21,360 nt of DNA, from the NCBI GenBank assembly GCA_032095175.1, contig DAMCZI010000060.1, positions 1 to 21,360 of the forward strand, read 5' to 3'. The notes under the pieces were generated by a model. The model was given only the letters and a program-made list of their open reading frames with translations, made no database searches and was not told where the DNA came from. The position numbers and the translations under genes were made by a program. Position 1 is the first letter of the stretch, and every line of letters begins with the position of its first letter. Source of the stretch: DAMCZI01 sp032095175. Its GTDB lineage: Bacteria > Bacillota > Clostridia > Clostridiales > Caloramatoraceae. Positions 21,308 through 21,360 of the stretch are shown one piece after another.

Positions 21308-21360
21308 TAGGCGTATTAAAGAAAATAACAAGTCAAAGATTTTGAGGATATTTTGCGTCA
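21308..21360. repeat. Repeat B copy 2, cut by the window end
   Basis: From TAGGCGTATTAAAG onward, about 52 nt match the reverse complement of 8989-9041 with roughly three differences, including AACAAGTCAAAGATTTTGAG, which is specific to that arm. The orientation is therefore opposite to copy 1. The rest lies outside the window. Confidence 0.85.

Overview
The window reads as an AT-rich chromosome segment of a Clostridia-type Firmicute. Signs are purine-rich Shine-Dalgarno sites of the AGGAGG/GGTGAT kind, TTGnnn-17-TATAAT promoters, a GlpP-type antiterminator gene, a FemAB/alanine-racemase cell-wall pair, and a tRNA-Trp with encoded CCA. The genus cannot be fixed from the sequence; a Clostridiaceae member is the best guess. 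No phage, plasmid or CRISPR locus is visible, but the intergenic spaces are unusually rich in palindromic repeats.

Layout. 1-362: a giant imperfect palindrome (repeat A, copy 1). 394-1212 (+): a small envelope operon of a YtxH protein with a Cys/acidic tail and a DUF948-like protein. 1335-3269 (+): an MFS exporter and an ArsR-like regulator behind a promoter overlapped by a 15-bp inverted repeat. 3326-8689 (-): the glycerol module. glpP and glpK come first, then a promoter with an attenuator-like hairpin, then a GlpA-like dehydrogenase, a second FAD oxidoreductase and a DUF1667 protein. 8765-9040: a second giant palindrome (repeat B). 9045-10971 (-): a Psp-like group of a Ser/Gly-rich membrane protein, PspA and a Cys-cluster protein. 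11179-13622 (-): an alanine-racemase-like protein overlapping a FemAB-type aminoacyltransferase, ending in an elaborate terminator. 13669-15078: a Y1/HUH transposase of the RAYT type bracketed by two nearly identical 'GTAACCGTCCC' hairpins, next to a broken piece of repeat A. 15101-15470: repeat A copy 2. 15496-18045 (-): a large protein I do not recognise. 18188-18965 (+): a zinc-ribbon protein and a small membrane protein. 18986-19153: tRNA-Trp with promoter and terminator. 19244-21294 (+): two paralogous three-helix membrane proteins and a metallophosphoesterase. From 21308 a second copy of repeat B begins and is cut by the window end.

The strongest candidate for something undescribed is the repeat system. 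Families A (about 300 bp) and B (about 276 bp) differ in most of their stem sequence, yet share one architecture: two long complementary arms around a small asymmetric core whose loop reads, in matching orientation, GCCCTGCT-AAT-...-GAC-CTAGG. A structure kept while the stem sequence drifts suggests a structured RNA or a hairpin-based mobile element rather than a random inverted repeat. Several shorter intergenic hairpins share an AGTAAC-like foot, and one pair flanks the RAYT gene, so part of the hairpin population may have been spread by that enzyme.

The glycerol genes work together: GlpK makes glycerol-3-phosphate, the GlpA-like enzyme oxidises it with its two companions probably handling electron transfer, and GlpP presumably lets transcription pass the attenuator when glycerol-3-phosphate is present.
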